Shown here: positions 1 through 6,884 of the stretch, one piece after another
How positions within the stretch are numbered: the stretch's first letter is position 1
How the letters are laid out: each line of letters opens with the position of its first letter
Assembly: GCA_040255675.1 (NCBI GenBank)
Contig: JBDZVM010000067.1
Location: 1-11,120, forward strand
Direction of reading: 5' to 3'
Length of the DNA stretch: 11,120 nt
Source: JBDZVM01 sp040255675
Lineage (GTDB): Bacteria > Actinomycetota > Actinomycetes > Acidothermales > Acidothermaceae
Translations under genes and position numbers: made by a program
Notes under the pieces: model-generated
Seen by the model: only the letters and a program-made list of their open reading frames with translations
Databases searched by the model: none
Told to the model about the DNA's origin: nothing

Positions 1-318
1 TTTCGCGTTCAGCCGGTCGACGAACAACTGGCCCGCCGTCTTATGCAAAATCGCACTCGAGCTGAGAAAGCCGGTCAACGACAGCGAGGCACCGACGTGA
101 ATCGGCTTACCCGAAGGCTTCCCTGACGGATTTCCCGACACTTGAGACGCCGTCGTCGTCGTAGCCCCCGGTGAACCCGAGCTCGGAGACGACGACGAAC
201 TACTACACGCACTAAGCAGCCCGCCACCGAACACGCCGACTGCGCCAAGCCCCGACAACTTCAGGACATCACGCCTGCTGACGCCCGGAGCCGAGCCTTC
301 GGCCGCACGGTCGCTCAC
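1..318 (-). CDS. ABC-transporter solute-binding lipoprotein, N-terminal part (SBP1, partial)
   Basis: Extracellular binding component of an ABC importer, probably of the branched-chain amino acid/amide (LivK-like, type I periplasmic-binding) family. The first 106 residues are present and the gene runs off the left edge. Residues 14-20 (SRRDVLK) form a twin-arginine motif, followed by a Gly/Leu-rich hydrophobic stretch and a lipobox ending at Cys38 (LLSAC), so a Tat-exported lipoprotein is predicted. A Ser/Thr/Gly/Pro-rich linker (about 39-70) leads into KPIHVGASLSLTG, the usual first beta strand of the family, then a helix ending VDRLNAK. The GTG start at 318-316 is preceded by AGGAG (329-333) at 10-nt spacing. 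It is transcribed away from the Fe-S protein gene across a shared promoter region, and it is a paralogue of the gene at 10794-11120. The ligand cannot be read from this part. The family call is firm; the substrate class is inferred. Confidence 0.85.
   Translation of the reverse strand, partial: MSDRAAEGSAPGVSRRDVLKLSGLGAVGVFGGGLLSACSSSSSSPSSGSPGATTTTASQVSGNPSGKPSGKPIHVGASLSLTGFLSSSAILHKTAGQLFVDRLNAK
2..54 (-). repeat. 53-nt perfect inverted repeat, left arm (within SBP1)
   Basis: The reverse complement of this stretch is identical to 11067-11119. It encodes AILHKTAGQLFVDRLNA in both proteins without a single synonymous difference, whereas the linker and signal regions of the two genes differ freely. 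Confidence 0.9.
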
Positions 319-426
319 TCGTATTTCTCTCCTGACCACGGCTGCTCCTCGGGCTGCCAAAGGGTGCTTCAGGTTGTCGCTGCCGAGCGCGCTACCGAAA
401 AATTTGGTGACGTCGTCAGTGGCGAT

Positions 427-491
427 GAATCTAGACGCTCGGGTTGCCGCTGTCCAGCATTCGTTATCAGAACGTCAACTTATGCTGAGCA
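427..491 (+). repeat. 65-nt inverted-repeat element, left copy
   Basis: Aligned without gaps to the reverse complement of 9854-9918, 56 of 65 positions are identical. The outer blocks (GAATCTAGA at one end, CGCTGTCCAGCATTCG through GAGCA at the other) are conserved, and five of the nine differences fall in a run of seven bases at 441-447. Similarity weakens beyond the left end, with TCAGTGG still present in both copies at about 417-423. Both copies lie in divergent promoter regions of similar length (357 and 349 nt). A shared regulatory element is the simplest reading; a dispersed genomic repeat is the alternative. Confidence 0.8.
455..487. promoter_or_regulatory. Imperfect palindrome, putative operator (left copy)
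   Basis: The sequence has the form CAGCAT-NN-GTT, 11 nt, AAC-NN-ATGCTG: a 33-nt dyad with matching arms interrupted by two unpaired bases. The right copy at 9858-9890 has exactly the same arms and spacing, while single-base differences fall in the spacer and the NN positions. That pattern fits a dimeric regulator contacting two half-sites, though a structured RNA element is possible. The regulator is not encoded in the window. The distance is 137 nt to the binding-protein start and 188 nt to the Fe-S protein start. Confidence 0.55.
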
Positions 492-575
492 TTGTCGATG
501 GTGCGGCGGTATGTGGAAAGCTTCGGCATACGGCGCTGTGCCGCTGTGGCGGTCCTAAATGGCGTAGTTAGCGTG

Positions 576-603
576 TTGACGACCGTCAGAGCGCTGGGAT
601 AGC
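576..603 (+). promoter_or_regulatory. Possible promoter for the Fe-S protein/RidA operon
   Basis: TTGACG (576-581, five of six matches to the sigma-70 -35 box) is followed after 16 nt by GATAGC (598-603, about three of six matches to the -10 box). The dyad at 607-625 begins three bases downstream, where an operator could block initiation. The -10 match is weak, so this is tentative. Confidence 0.25.
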
Positions 604-606
604 GTC

Positions 607-625
607 ACTGCACAACATGTGCAGT
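607..625. promoter_or_regulatory. Perfect 19-nt dyad, putative operator
   Basis: ACTGCACA-ACA-TGTGCAGT has 8-bp perfectly complementary arms around a 3-nt centre. It lies 50 nt before the ATG of the Fe-S protein gene and just downstream of the weak promoter candidate, a typical position for a repressor site. It could also form a short hairpin in the leader. No second copy was found by eye in the right intergenic region, so any regulator acting here may be specific to this operon. Confidence 0.45.
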
Positions 626-675
626 CACTCGCAACAGTCGGTCGCTCACCCAAACCGCACCTTGAGGAGACCGTG

Positions 676-1677
676 ATGCCGGACGAGGGCCAGCAAGCGA
701 AGTTCGATTACGCGGGCTACTTCAGGAGGATCCGCGAGCTGGAGCGCCTCGCGGTGAGCGCCGACGAGATTTCTTGGCGCGAGAAGTATGAGAAACCCGA
801 GCGCCAAGTTGACGTGCTGCTGTATCTGGGTTGCAACGTGCTGATCACAGGTCATTTGGCCGTCGAGGTCGTCGCGGTGTTCAAGCACCTGGGCATCGAT
901 TTCGAAGCCATCGGTGGCCCTCAATTCTGTTGTGGGATCGTTCACCACTCCCAGGGCGACACCGACGCGGCGAATCGCCTGTCAGAGTCGACGGTCGCCA
1001 AGATGGAGTCGTACGGCGCGAAGACAATGGTCATGTGGTGCCCGTCGTGCGACCTGCAGTTCGAGGAGGTCGTTATCCCGACGGTCGCTCAGGACTTCGC
1101 ACCCACCATCACGCACGCCACCGAGTTTCTCGCGCGGCGAGCGGATCAGTTGCCGTTCCAGAAGCCGGTGAAGTCGAAGCTCGCGGTGCACACGCACGTC
1201 GGGCACCCTCGGCAGGAACGCGACGCGGCCGCGGCACTCTCGTTGTTGAAGGCAGTTCCCGGGGTGGAGATCGTCGGCACGATCTCGTCAGACCGGCTCG
1301 GTTATCACTGTCCGACGCCGTCCAGCGCTGAGGCGGTGGCGGTGTTTCGTGAAGAGCGCGCGCACATGCTCGACGAGGCGAAAGCCATGGGTGCGGATAC
1401 GGTCGTCACGCTTTATCACTCATGCCATCGTGAGTGGTGCGACGCGCACACACCGGAATTGCGGATCCGCAACTACATCTCGATTGTGGCCGAGTCGCTC
1501 GGGTGTGACACCGAGGACCGATTCACCAAGTTGCGTAACTCGAACGATCCTGACGCCGTGTTGGACGCGAGCCGCGCGCAGTGGCAATCGCATGGGTGGG
1601 AGCCTGACGCGGCCCGGAAGGTTACGCAATCGTACTTTCCGTTTGGCGGAACACAATACGGAACAAACCACGGATGA
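676..1677 (+). CDS. HdrB-like (Fe-S)-binding protein with CCG cysteine-rich domains
   Basis: This 333-residue protein resembles heterodisulfide reductase subunit B and related redox proteins, which bind non-cubane [4Fe-4S] clusters at CCG motifs and pass electrons to or from thiol/disulfide or quinone partners. The first CCG module is complete: Cys53, Cys85-Cys86-Gly87, and Cys122-Pro-Ser-Cys125, spaced C-x31-CCG-x34-CxxC. The second module (about 168-258) is degenerate: only Cys212 (YHC) and Cys250-x4-Cys255 are kept, and the expected CCG triplet is absent. No signal peptide or membrane segment is seen, so it is cytoplasmic. ATG 676 is preferred over the upstream in-frame ATG at 619 because GAGGAG (664-669) sits 6 nt before it and the 619 extension overlaps the operator-like dyad. 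The stop overlaps the next start (ATGA). It may be an electron partner for the molybdenum hydroxylase encoded convergently; that role is inference. Confidence 0.8.
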   Translation: MPDEGQQAKFDYAGYFRRIRELERLAVSADEISWREKYEKPERQVDVLLYLGCNVLITGHLAVEVVAVFKHLGIDFEAIGGPQFCCGIVHHSQGDTDAANRLSESTVAKMESYGAKTMVMWCPSCDLQFEEVVIPTVAQDFAPTITHATEFLARRADQLPFQKPVKSKLAVHTHVGHPRQERDAAAALSLLKAVPGVEIVGTISSDRLGYHCPTPSSAEAVAVFREERAHMLDEAKAMGADTVVTLYHSCHREWCDAHTPELRIRNYISIVAESLGCDTEDRFTKLRNSNDPDAVLDASRAQWQSHGWEPDAARKVTQSYFPFGGTQYGTNHG

Positions 1678-2087
1678 GTGAGGTTAGTAGCGTGACAGAT
1701 TGGTCGAAGAAGGTCGTTGACGTTCCCGGGCTCTTCCAGTCACGGGTACGTGCATACGAGCAATGTGTCGTCGCCGGTCCGCTGATTTTCGTTGCGGGTC
1801 AGGTCGGCTACAGCGGTAGCAGTGTTGTCTCTCGCGAGTTTGAACCGCAGGTGCGCCAGACATTCGAGAACATCAGAACTGTGTTGCGTGCTGCCGGTGC
1901 TGATCTCAAGGATCTCGTCACCACGACGACCTACCTTACTGACGCTCGGCTAATGGACGAATTCCTTGAGCTTCGCCAAGAAATCCTCGCGGAATCCTTT
2001 GCTACCAGCTCGTTGATCGGCGTCGACAAGCTGTTCCATCCCGAGTTGTACGTCGAGATCTCTGGGATCGCCGTCCGGCCGTCGTAA
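1674..2087 (+). CDS. RidA/YjgF/YER057c/UK114 family protein lacking the catalytic arginine
   Basis: A 137-residue member of the RidA family, whose canonical members are trimers that hydrolyse reactive enamine/imine intermediates. Family marks: VVAGPLIFVAGQVG (32-45), QVRQTFENIRTVLRAAGADLKDLV (59-82), the TTTYLTD strand (84-90) and VEISGIAVRP (127-136). Glu128 matches the conserved Glu120 of E. coli RidA. The conserved substrate-binding Arg105 is replaced: PARSCVEV of RidA aligns with ATSSLIGV here, giving Ser112. The protein therefore belongs to a non-canonical subgroup and may not be an imine deaminase. The ATG overlaps the previous stop (ATGA, translational coupling). An in-frame GTG at 1692 is an alternative start. 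The gene converges on the molybdenum hydroxylase gene with 21 nt between stops. Confidence 0.85.
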   Translation: MSEVSSVTDWSKKVVDVPGLFQSRVRAYEQCVVAGPLIFVAGQVGYSGSSVVSREFEPQVRQTFENIRTVLRAAGADLKDLVTTTTYLTDARLMDEFLELRQEILAESFATSSLIGVDKLFHPELYVEISGIAVRPS

Positions 2088-2108
2088 TACCGGTGGCATT
2101 GTGCCTGG

Positions 2109-4232
2109 TCAATCTTGAAGGATCGCCGCTTCGATGCGCTCCGGTGTCAGAGGAAGGTCGCGCACTCTGACACCGATCGCGTCGTAGAGTGCGTTCGCAA
2201 TCGCACCGGCCACCGGACCAGCCGCGCACTCGCCCACACCCAGCGACGGTTCGTCTGGACGTGGGAGCAGCGTGACCGAAACGGTGGGAGCTTCGCTGAA
2301 ACGCAGGATCGGGTAGCTTTCCCAGTCGCGGCTGGTGATCTGATGATCGTCGAAGCGGATGGCTTCGCGTACTGCCCAACTGGCTGCCTGCACCGCACCG
2401 CCTTCCACTTGGTTGGCGAGCCCGTCAGGGTTGACGATCTGGCCGGCGTCGACGGCGACGTAGATATTGCGCACCGCGACGCTTGAAACCGCCTCGACGC
2501 GAGCGACAGCCGCGCAATGCGCATGCGTGTTCTTGTAACGCGCGTACGCAATGCCCCAGCCCCAGCCGTCGCTCGACTTACGGTCTTTCCACCCTGCGAG
2601 TTCCGCTGCAGCCGCGACAACAGCGCGAGCGCGCTCGTCAGGGAGCTGCCGTAGGCGGTACTCGACCGGGTCGACCTTTGCGAGCTCGGCGAGTTCGTCA
2701 ATCATCGATTCGATCGCGAATACGTTCATCATGGCGCCGAGTGAGCGCAACGACGACGTCCGTATCGGCATGGCAAGAAGCCGATGCACGGTCGCATCGA
2801 GGTCACGAACCCGGTACGCGGGAACGGCGTTTCGCGAGTTACCGCCGCCGTACGACGCCGGATCGACGGCCGCGGGCAGAACCGTTTGCATAGCGGCTTC
2901 ACTTGCCCCCAAGAGCCCGATATTGCCGTCGTAGCCTGGTCGCGTGACGTGACCGTTGCCCCACACGTCTTGGCGCCATTGCACGATGTCGCCGCTCGTA
3001 TCGACACCGGCGGCTATCTCGACAGCCATCGCCGGCCCATAGGGCTCCCATGCGAACTCGTCGTCTCGCGACCACACCACCTGAACTGGCCTGCCAAGTG
3101 TTTCGCGCGCGAGCAGCACAGCGTCGAACGCGACGTCATCAGCGCTGTTGTGGCCGTAGCAGCCCGCGCCCTCGACGTGTTGGACGACGACCTGCGAGAC
3201 CTCGAGTCCGAAGCTCTTGGCGATTGCGCCTCGTAACGGGAATATGCCTTGCGAATGCGTCCACACGCTGAGTTCGGCGTTGGTGTGCCAACACGCGACG
3301 CCGCATCCAGGCGCGATCGAAGCGTGCGCGAGGTACGGCCTGCTGTAACGCCGTTGAATGGTGTTGACAACCTCGCCGCGCGCCGCCTCGTCGACAAGGT
3401 GCGCGACAGGCGTGACTTCGGCCGGTTGCGACCTCAAGTAATCACCGATCGCGTGTTGATTGGGGAGCGGTGTCGGATCCGACCAGCGTGCGCTCTCCCG
3501 CAAGAGCTCGGCGGCGCGGACGGCGTCGTCTTCACGCTCCGCGATCACGCCGAGGAAGGAGCCCTTTTGTACGACAGATACGACGGTGTCGATCGAGCGC
3601 GCAGCGTCGGCGTCCGCGCTTAACAGCTGCGCTCCGGGCGCCGGCGGTCTCACCACTCGCCCGAATAGCTGTCCCGGCAGTGAGAGGTCGTGAATGAAGC
3701 GGGGCCGCCCTAAAAACTTGTCTTCGAGATCGAGGCGAGCAGCGTTGTGACCGACGATGGAGTACTCGTCTGGCTTTTTTGGCGTGACGTCGCCACCTGC
3801 CACGCGCTCGAGCACGCCTTGGTTGGCGAACTCCCAGTAGCTCGACAGTTGGTTGCCGCGCGCGTCGAGAATCGTGCCGTCTCGTACGGAAAGCGTTTCG
3901 GGCGAAACGCCGGCGTGGTGAGCGGCCGCTTCGACGAGCCATGCGCGTGCGTGCGCACATGCTGTCCGCAATGCCGTGCCGGCCGCCATCACCGACATGC
4001 TTCCAGAGGTGAAGCCTTCGTTCGGCGAGTGCGCTGTCGTCGCGCTCACCATGCGTACGCGCTCGAACGAAACGTCGAGCTCTTCTGCCGCGATCTGTGC
4101 GAGCGCAGTGAGGATGCCCTGCCCGAGTTCGACCTTGCCGACAGCGATCCGCACCTCGCCGGCCCCCGTGATTTCCACGCGGTCTGAGACGAACGGCTCC
4201 GCTGTTGCCGACTGTCGCGGAGCGGCGCTCAT
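2109..4232 (-). CDS. Molybdenum hydroxylase large subunit (nicotinate dehydrogenase/isoquinoline 1-oxidoreductase beta type)
   Basis: This 707-residue protein is the molybdopterin-binding subunit of a xanthine-dehydrogenase-family enzyme, which hydroxylates a carbon next to a ring nitrogen (or oxidises an aldehyde) using water. Order: an N-terminal molybdopterin-binding segment with GKVELGQGI (32-40) and EGFTSGSMSV (about 72-81), the a/b hammerhead domain beginning near LDLEDKFLGRPRFIHDLSLPG, then the main Mo-cofactor region with NVFAIESMIDELA, YVAVDAGQIVNPDG and GVGECAAGPVAGAIANAL. Glu668 of GVGE matches the catalytic glutamate. Having GQG-like sequence before the hammerhead domain is the IorB/NicB layout, not the classical xanthine dehydrogenase one. 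No C-terminal cytochrome c domain follows. Its ATG overlaps the TGA of the [2Fe-2S] subunit gene (ATGA). The substrate is unknown; an N-heteroaromatic acid is plausible. Confidence 0.88.
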   Translation of the reverse strand: MSAAPRQSATAEPFVSDRVEITGAGEVRIAVGKVELGQGILTALAQIAAEELDVSFERVRMVSATTAHSPNEGFTSGSMSVMAAGTALRTACAHARAWLVEAAAHHAGVSPETLSVRDGTILDARGNQLSSYWEFANQGVLERVAGGDVTPKKPDEYSIVGHNAARLDLEDKFLGRPRFIHDLSLPGQLFGRVVRPPAPGAQLLSADADAARSIDTVVSVVQKGSFLGVIAEREDDAVRAAELLRESARWSDPTPLPNQHAIGDYLRSQPAEVTPVAHLVDEAARGEVVNTIQRRYSRPYLAHASIAPGCGVACWHTNAELSVWTHSQGIFPLRGAIAKSFGLEVSQVVVQHVEGAGCYGHNSADDVAFDAVLLARETLGRPVQVVWSRDDEFAWEPYGPAMAVEIAAGVDTSGDIVQWRQDVWGNGHVTRPGYDGNIGLLGASEAAMQTVLPAAVDPASYGGGNSRNAVPAYRVRDLDATVHRLLAMPIRTSSLRSLGAMMNVFAIESMIDELAELAKVDPVEYRLRQLPDERARAVVAAAAELAGWKDRKSSDGWGWGIAYARYKNTHAHCAAVARVEAVSSVAVRNIYVAVDAGQIVNPDGLANQVEGGAVQAASWAVREAIRFDDHQITSRDWESYPILRFSEAPTVSVTLLPRPDEPSLGVGECAAGPVAGAIANALYDAIGVRVRDLPLTPERIEAAILQD

Positions 4233-4780
4233 AGCTTCGCTGCCTTCGCGACGTCGGGGGTATCCGTCGCGTCCGTTGTCGCTGCCGCCTTGAGCACGGC
4301 ACGGATCACTCTGTTATGACTTCCGCACCTGCACAGGTTGCGGTCAAGAGCGCCGCGCACCGCGGCTTCGTCGGGTGCCGGATTGCTTTCGAGCAGAGCC
4401 GCCGCCGAGACCATGATGCCCGACATGCAATAGCCGCATTGTGCCGCTTGCTCTTCGATAAAGCATTGTTGTAAGTGGCTCGGCTCACCGTCGTCCGAAA
4501 GTCCTTCGACGGTGACGATCGAATGGTCGACGCTTGCCCATACGGGAAGATCGCAGGACGGCGTCGGATGGCCGTCGAGCAGCACAAAGCACGCCCCGCA
4601 CTGGCCGAGCCCGCAACCGAAGCGGGTTCCCTTGAGATCGAGATCGTTGCGCAACACGTACAGCAAGGGCGTATCGCGGCGGCACACGACGTCGCGCTTG
4701 CTGCCGTTCACCTCGAGCGTGAACGACTCGGCGTCGGTGGTGGGACGCCCGACCCATGCGGGCGAATTGCTTGCGATCAC
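4229..4780 (-). CDS. [2Fe-2S] subunit of the molybdenum hydroxylase
   Basis: This 183-residue small subunit carries electrons from the molybdenum site through two [2Fe-2S] clusters. The plant-ferredoxin-type domain has Cys56-x4-Cys61-x2-Cys64-x11-Cys76. The helical C-terminal domain has Cys115-x2-Cys118-x31-Cys150-x1-Cys152 (CGYC and CRC). All eight ligands and the spacings are canonical for this family. The start chosen is GTG 4780-4778, preceded by GGGAG (4786-4790), 10 nt after the stop of the amidohydrolase gene. A longer in-frame reading to 4903 lies entirely inside the amidohydrolase gene and its extra residues resemble nothing in the family. It partners the large subunit encoded next. 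No FAD-binding medium subunit is present nearby. Confidence 0.92.
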   Translation of the reverse strand: MIASNSPAWVGRPTTDAESFTLEVNGSKRDVVCRRDTPLLYVLRNDLDLKGTRFGCGLGQCGACFVLLDGHPTPSCDLPVWASVDHSIVTVEGLSDDGEPSHLQQCFIEEQAAQCGYCMSGIMVSAAALLESNPAPDEAAVRGALDRNLCRCGSHNRVIRAVLKAAATTDATDTPDVAKAAKL

Positions 4781-4790
4781 GTTCCGCTCC

Positions 4791-5762
4791 CTACAACCCG
4801 AGCAGCATTGCTCCAGTGTGTGCCACGGTATGCACACCATTCTCGTCCATAGCCTCCGCGAGCGACCCAAGCGGGTCAACGTCACCCATGTCAAACGGCG
4901 CATCGGACCCCAAGACGATGCGGTCGGCGCCGAACCGATCGGCCAGCGCTTTCAGCACGCCAGGGTCGTGCGTCAGACTGTCGAACCAGAAGTTCCGTTC
5001 GAGGAGCGCGAGGGGGTCGCCGCAGCCGCGCACGCTCGGCTCGCTCCGCACCTTCCAGCCGTGACGCAGGCGCCCGACGAGCGACGGCACGACGCCGCCT
5101 CCATGCGCTAACCAGAAGCGCAAACGCGGATGCCGATCCACCACTCCGCCGAAGATCAAGGAGCTGACGGCGACGGCGGTTTCGACAGGGTTGCCGAGGA
5201 GGTTGACGAGGTAGTACCCCGACCACCGCGAGTTGGGCGTGTGTTCGGGGTGAATGAAGAGCGCGACGTCGAGTGCCTCGACGATGCTCCAGAACGGTTC
5301 GAGCGTCTCGTCGTCGAGGTTGCGGCCGGCTATGTGCGTTCCGATCTCGAATGCTCGTACGCCGAGGCGCTCAGCCGCGCGGCGAACTTCTTGGGCCGCA
5401 CCCTCCGGATTTTGGAGCGGCACGATGCCCACAGGCACGAGTCTGGCCGGATCCGCGGCACAGGCGTCGACGATCGCATCGTTCAAGCTGCGATGCCATC
5501 GCAGCGCCTCGTCGCCAGGTAAGTCGTATCGGTACGACAGCGGCGCAACCGACATGGCCCGACGGTGAATACCCGTCCGGTCCATCTCTCTTAATGCGAC
5601 CGCGGGGTCGGTGAGCAGGCGCCGGACCGGGCCGACGCTGGCCCCGTGATACAGCACTTCGTCTTCGTCTTGGGCCGTACCGAACTGCACTGGCAGATAT
5701 TGCAACGACAGTTCAGGAGCTGGGATTAGATGGCAATGCAAGTCGATCGGTGTGCTCGTCAT
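4791..5762 (-). CDS. Amidohydrolase-2 family metal-dependent hydrolase/decarboxylase (ACMSD-like)
   Basis: This 323-residue TIM-barrel protein belongs to the family of 2-amino-3-carboxymuconate-6-semialdehyde decarboxylase and aromatic-acid decarboxylases. Metal ligands are readable: His9-x-His11 (DLHCHL), His171 (LFIHPEH), His220 (WLAHGGG) and Asp287 (VLGSDAPFD), closely matching the HxH, His177, His228 and Asp294 order of bacterial ACMSD. ATG 5762 places HxH at the very N-terminus as the family requires; the in-frame extension to 6038 is out-of-frame nitrilase sequence. The ribosome binding site is weak and the start overlaps the nitrilase end by 50 nt, so translation may be coupled. Members of this family decarboxylate pyridine carboxylates in known pathways, for example PicC in picolinate degradation, which fits the molybdenum hydroxylase next door. 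The exact substrate is unknown. Confidence 0.87.
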   Translation of the reverse strand: MTSTPIDLHCHLIPAPELSLQYLPVQFGTAQDEDEVLYHGASVGPVRRLLTDPAVALREMDRTGIHRRAMSVAPLSYRYDLPGDEALRWHRSLNDAIVDACAADPARLVPVGIVPLQNPEGAAQEVRRAAERLGVRAFEIGTHIAGRNLDDETLEPFWSIVEALDVALFIHPEHTPNSRWSGYYLVNLLGNPVETAVAVSSLIFGGVVDRHPRLRFWLAHGGGVVPSLVGRLRHGWKVRSEPSVRGCGDPLALLERNFWFDSLTHDPGVLKALADRFGADRIVLGSDAPFDMGDVDPLGSLAEAMDENGVHTVAHTGAMLLGL

Positions 5763-6840
5763 TCGAACCTGTCTTTGATGTCGCGGACAGTGAGGCGGCC
5801 GCCCCACGAGGGAGCTGGCGGCCGGGTGCGGCTTCGCCGAGCGCTGTGGCCGGTACTTCACCACCCGCAGTGATCGGTGGTATGGAGGGGGACGGCGCAC
5901 TCGGCAGCACGGCGAACGCGAACACGTCCGCACGCTGGTAGTGGCCAGAGAAGTCGTGCACCAGCTTGGTCTTAACGATGTCGCTGAGGTCGACGTCGGC
6001 GTAGATGATTTCGTCGCCGGGGCCGGCCGGGCCGGCAATTATGTCGCCGGACGGTGCGATGATCGTCGAGCCGCCGAGATTGCGGGGATCAGCGAAGAAC
6101 TCACGATCGCTTTCGGTTTGCGCCAACTCCGCGGCGACCTCAGGGCTGATGGTCCCGCAGGCGTTGATAACGAAGCACTTGGCCATGTACGCGGTCGAAC
6201 GACCGGTAAGTACACCGGTCTCGGCCATGCCGGGCGGCCAGGTAGGCGCGAAGTAGTTCGGCCAGCTTGCGACATGCACGCGAACTTGCTCGTAAATAAG
6301 CGCACTGATTGCTAGCGGGTTGGAGTTTTCACCACAAATCAGGCCACCGACCGGTCCGATATCTGTCATGAAGGCGCGCATACCCGCGCCCGACCCGGGC
6401 GCGTGCACCAGCCGTTCACCGACGGTGGGTACAAGTTTTTGATGTATGCCTAATATTTCGCCGGTGCGTGAGATGTGCAGCTGACTGTTCCACATCGTGC
6501 CGGAGGTTCCGGGCCGGCGCTGGCACATTCCCATGACGACGTTGACGTTGCCGGCGGCCGCGGCCGCACACAGCGCGTCGGTTGCCGCACTCGGCACCTC
6601 GACGGAATTATGGAACAGCTGCTCGGCGTAGCGCAGACTCTCACGACTCGTCGCGGGGAGATGGTAGTACCAGACCGGGTGGCCGGGGATGAATCCTTCG
6701 GGAAACCCCACGAGGTCGGCGCCAGCTCGACCGGCCTCTTCGATCAGCTCGCATGCCTTTCGGACAGTGGCATCGCGGTCGAGAAAAACAGGGGCAGCCT
6801 GGGCAGCCGCGAGTCGGACCCGTCGAAAGTTTGACACCAT
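5713..6840 (-). CDS. Nitrilase-type carbon-nitrogen hydrolase
   Basis: A 375-residue nitrilase-superfamily enzyme predicted to hydrolyse a nitrile to a carboxylic acid and ammonia. The catalytic set is present: Glu48 (GFPEGFIPGHP), Lys135 (HQKLVPTVGERL), Cys169 (GGLICGENSNPLA) and the second glutamate Glu142. The ICGEN context and the KLVPTVGERL stretch point to true nitrilases (branch 1) and not amidases. A perfect AGGAGG (6843-6848) stands 2 nt before ATG 6840 and 5 nt before GTG 6837; both would give nearly the same protein, and GTG has the better spacing. After about residue 315 comes a Pro/Ala/Ser-rich tail with no family match, whose last codons overlap the amidohydrolase gene by 50 nt. 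It follows the bicupin gene after 44 nt in the same operon. Confidence 0.87.
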   Translation of the reverse strand: MVSNFRRVRLAAAQAAPVFLDRDATVRKACELIEEAGRAGADLVGFPEGFIPGHPVWYYHLPATSRESLRYAEQLFHNSVEVPSAATDALCAAAAAGNVNVVMGMCQRRPGTSGTMWNSQLHISRTGEILGIHQKLVPTVGERLVHAPGSGAGMRAFMTDIGPVGGLICGENSNPLAISALIYEQVRVHVASWPNYFAPTWPPGMAETGVLTGRSTAYMAKCFVINACGTISPEVAAELAQTESDREFFADPRNLGGSTIIAPSGDIIAGPAGPGDEIIYADVDLSDIVKTKLVHDFSGHYQRADVFAFAVLPSAPSPSIPPITAGGEVPATALGEAAPGRQLPRGAAASLSATSKTGSNDEHTDRLALPSNPSS

Positions 6841-6884
6841 TACCTCCTGCGATCTTGAAGCTGAACCGGGTGCGAACGACCCGA

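Larger units (their letters stand above)
319..675. promoter_or_regulatory. Divergent intergenic region (left)
   Basis: This 357-nt stretch separates the minus-strand binding-protein gene (start 318) from the plus-strand Fe-S protein gene (start 676), so it must carry promoters for both. It holds one copy of the 65-nt repeated element (427-491) with its internal palindrome (455-487). It also holds a small hairpin CCGC-TGTG-GCGG (541-552), a short dyad TGAC-GTC-GTCA (408-418), a weak promoter candidate (576-603) and a perfect 19-nt dyad (607-625). Short reading frames between 364 and 571 have no recognisable domain and no convincing ribosome binding site. I see no RNA gene. Confidence 0.7.

Noticed and set aside
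364..571. Two short plus-strand reading frames between the divergent genes; one reads CPAFVIR, also seen in a minus-strand frame at 9763-10011
   Set aside because: The shared peptide comes from the repeated 65-nt DNA element. Differences between copies change amino acids (Thr/Met, Tyr/Asp), there is no good ribosome binding site, and the frames differ elsewhere.
2088..2111. Possible bidirectional terminator between the convergent RidA and Mo hydroxylase genes (GGCA-TTG-TGCC core)
   Set aside because: The stem is only four perfect pairs with a bulged extension, and there is no T-run on either side.
5763..6038. 92-residue N-terminal extension of the amidohydrolase frame
   Set aside because: It lies wholly inside the nitrilase gene in another frame, is Arg/Ser/Pro-rich like shadow sequence, and the family starts at the HxH motif directly after ATG 5762.
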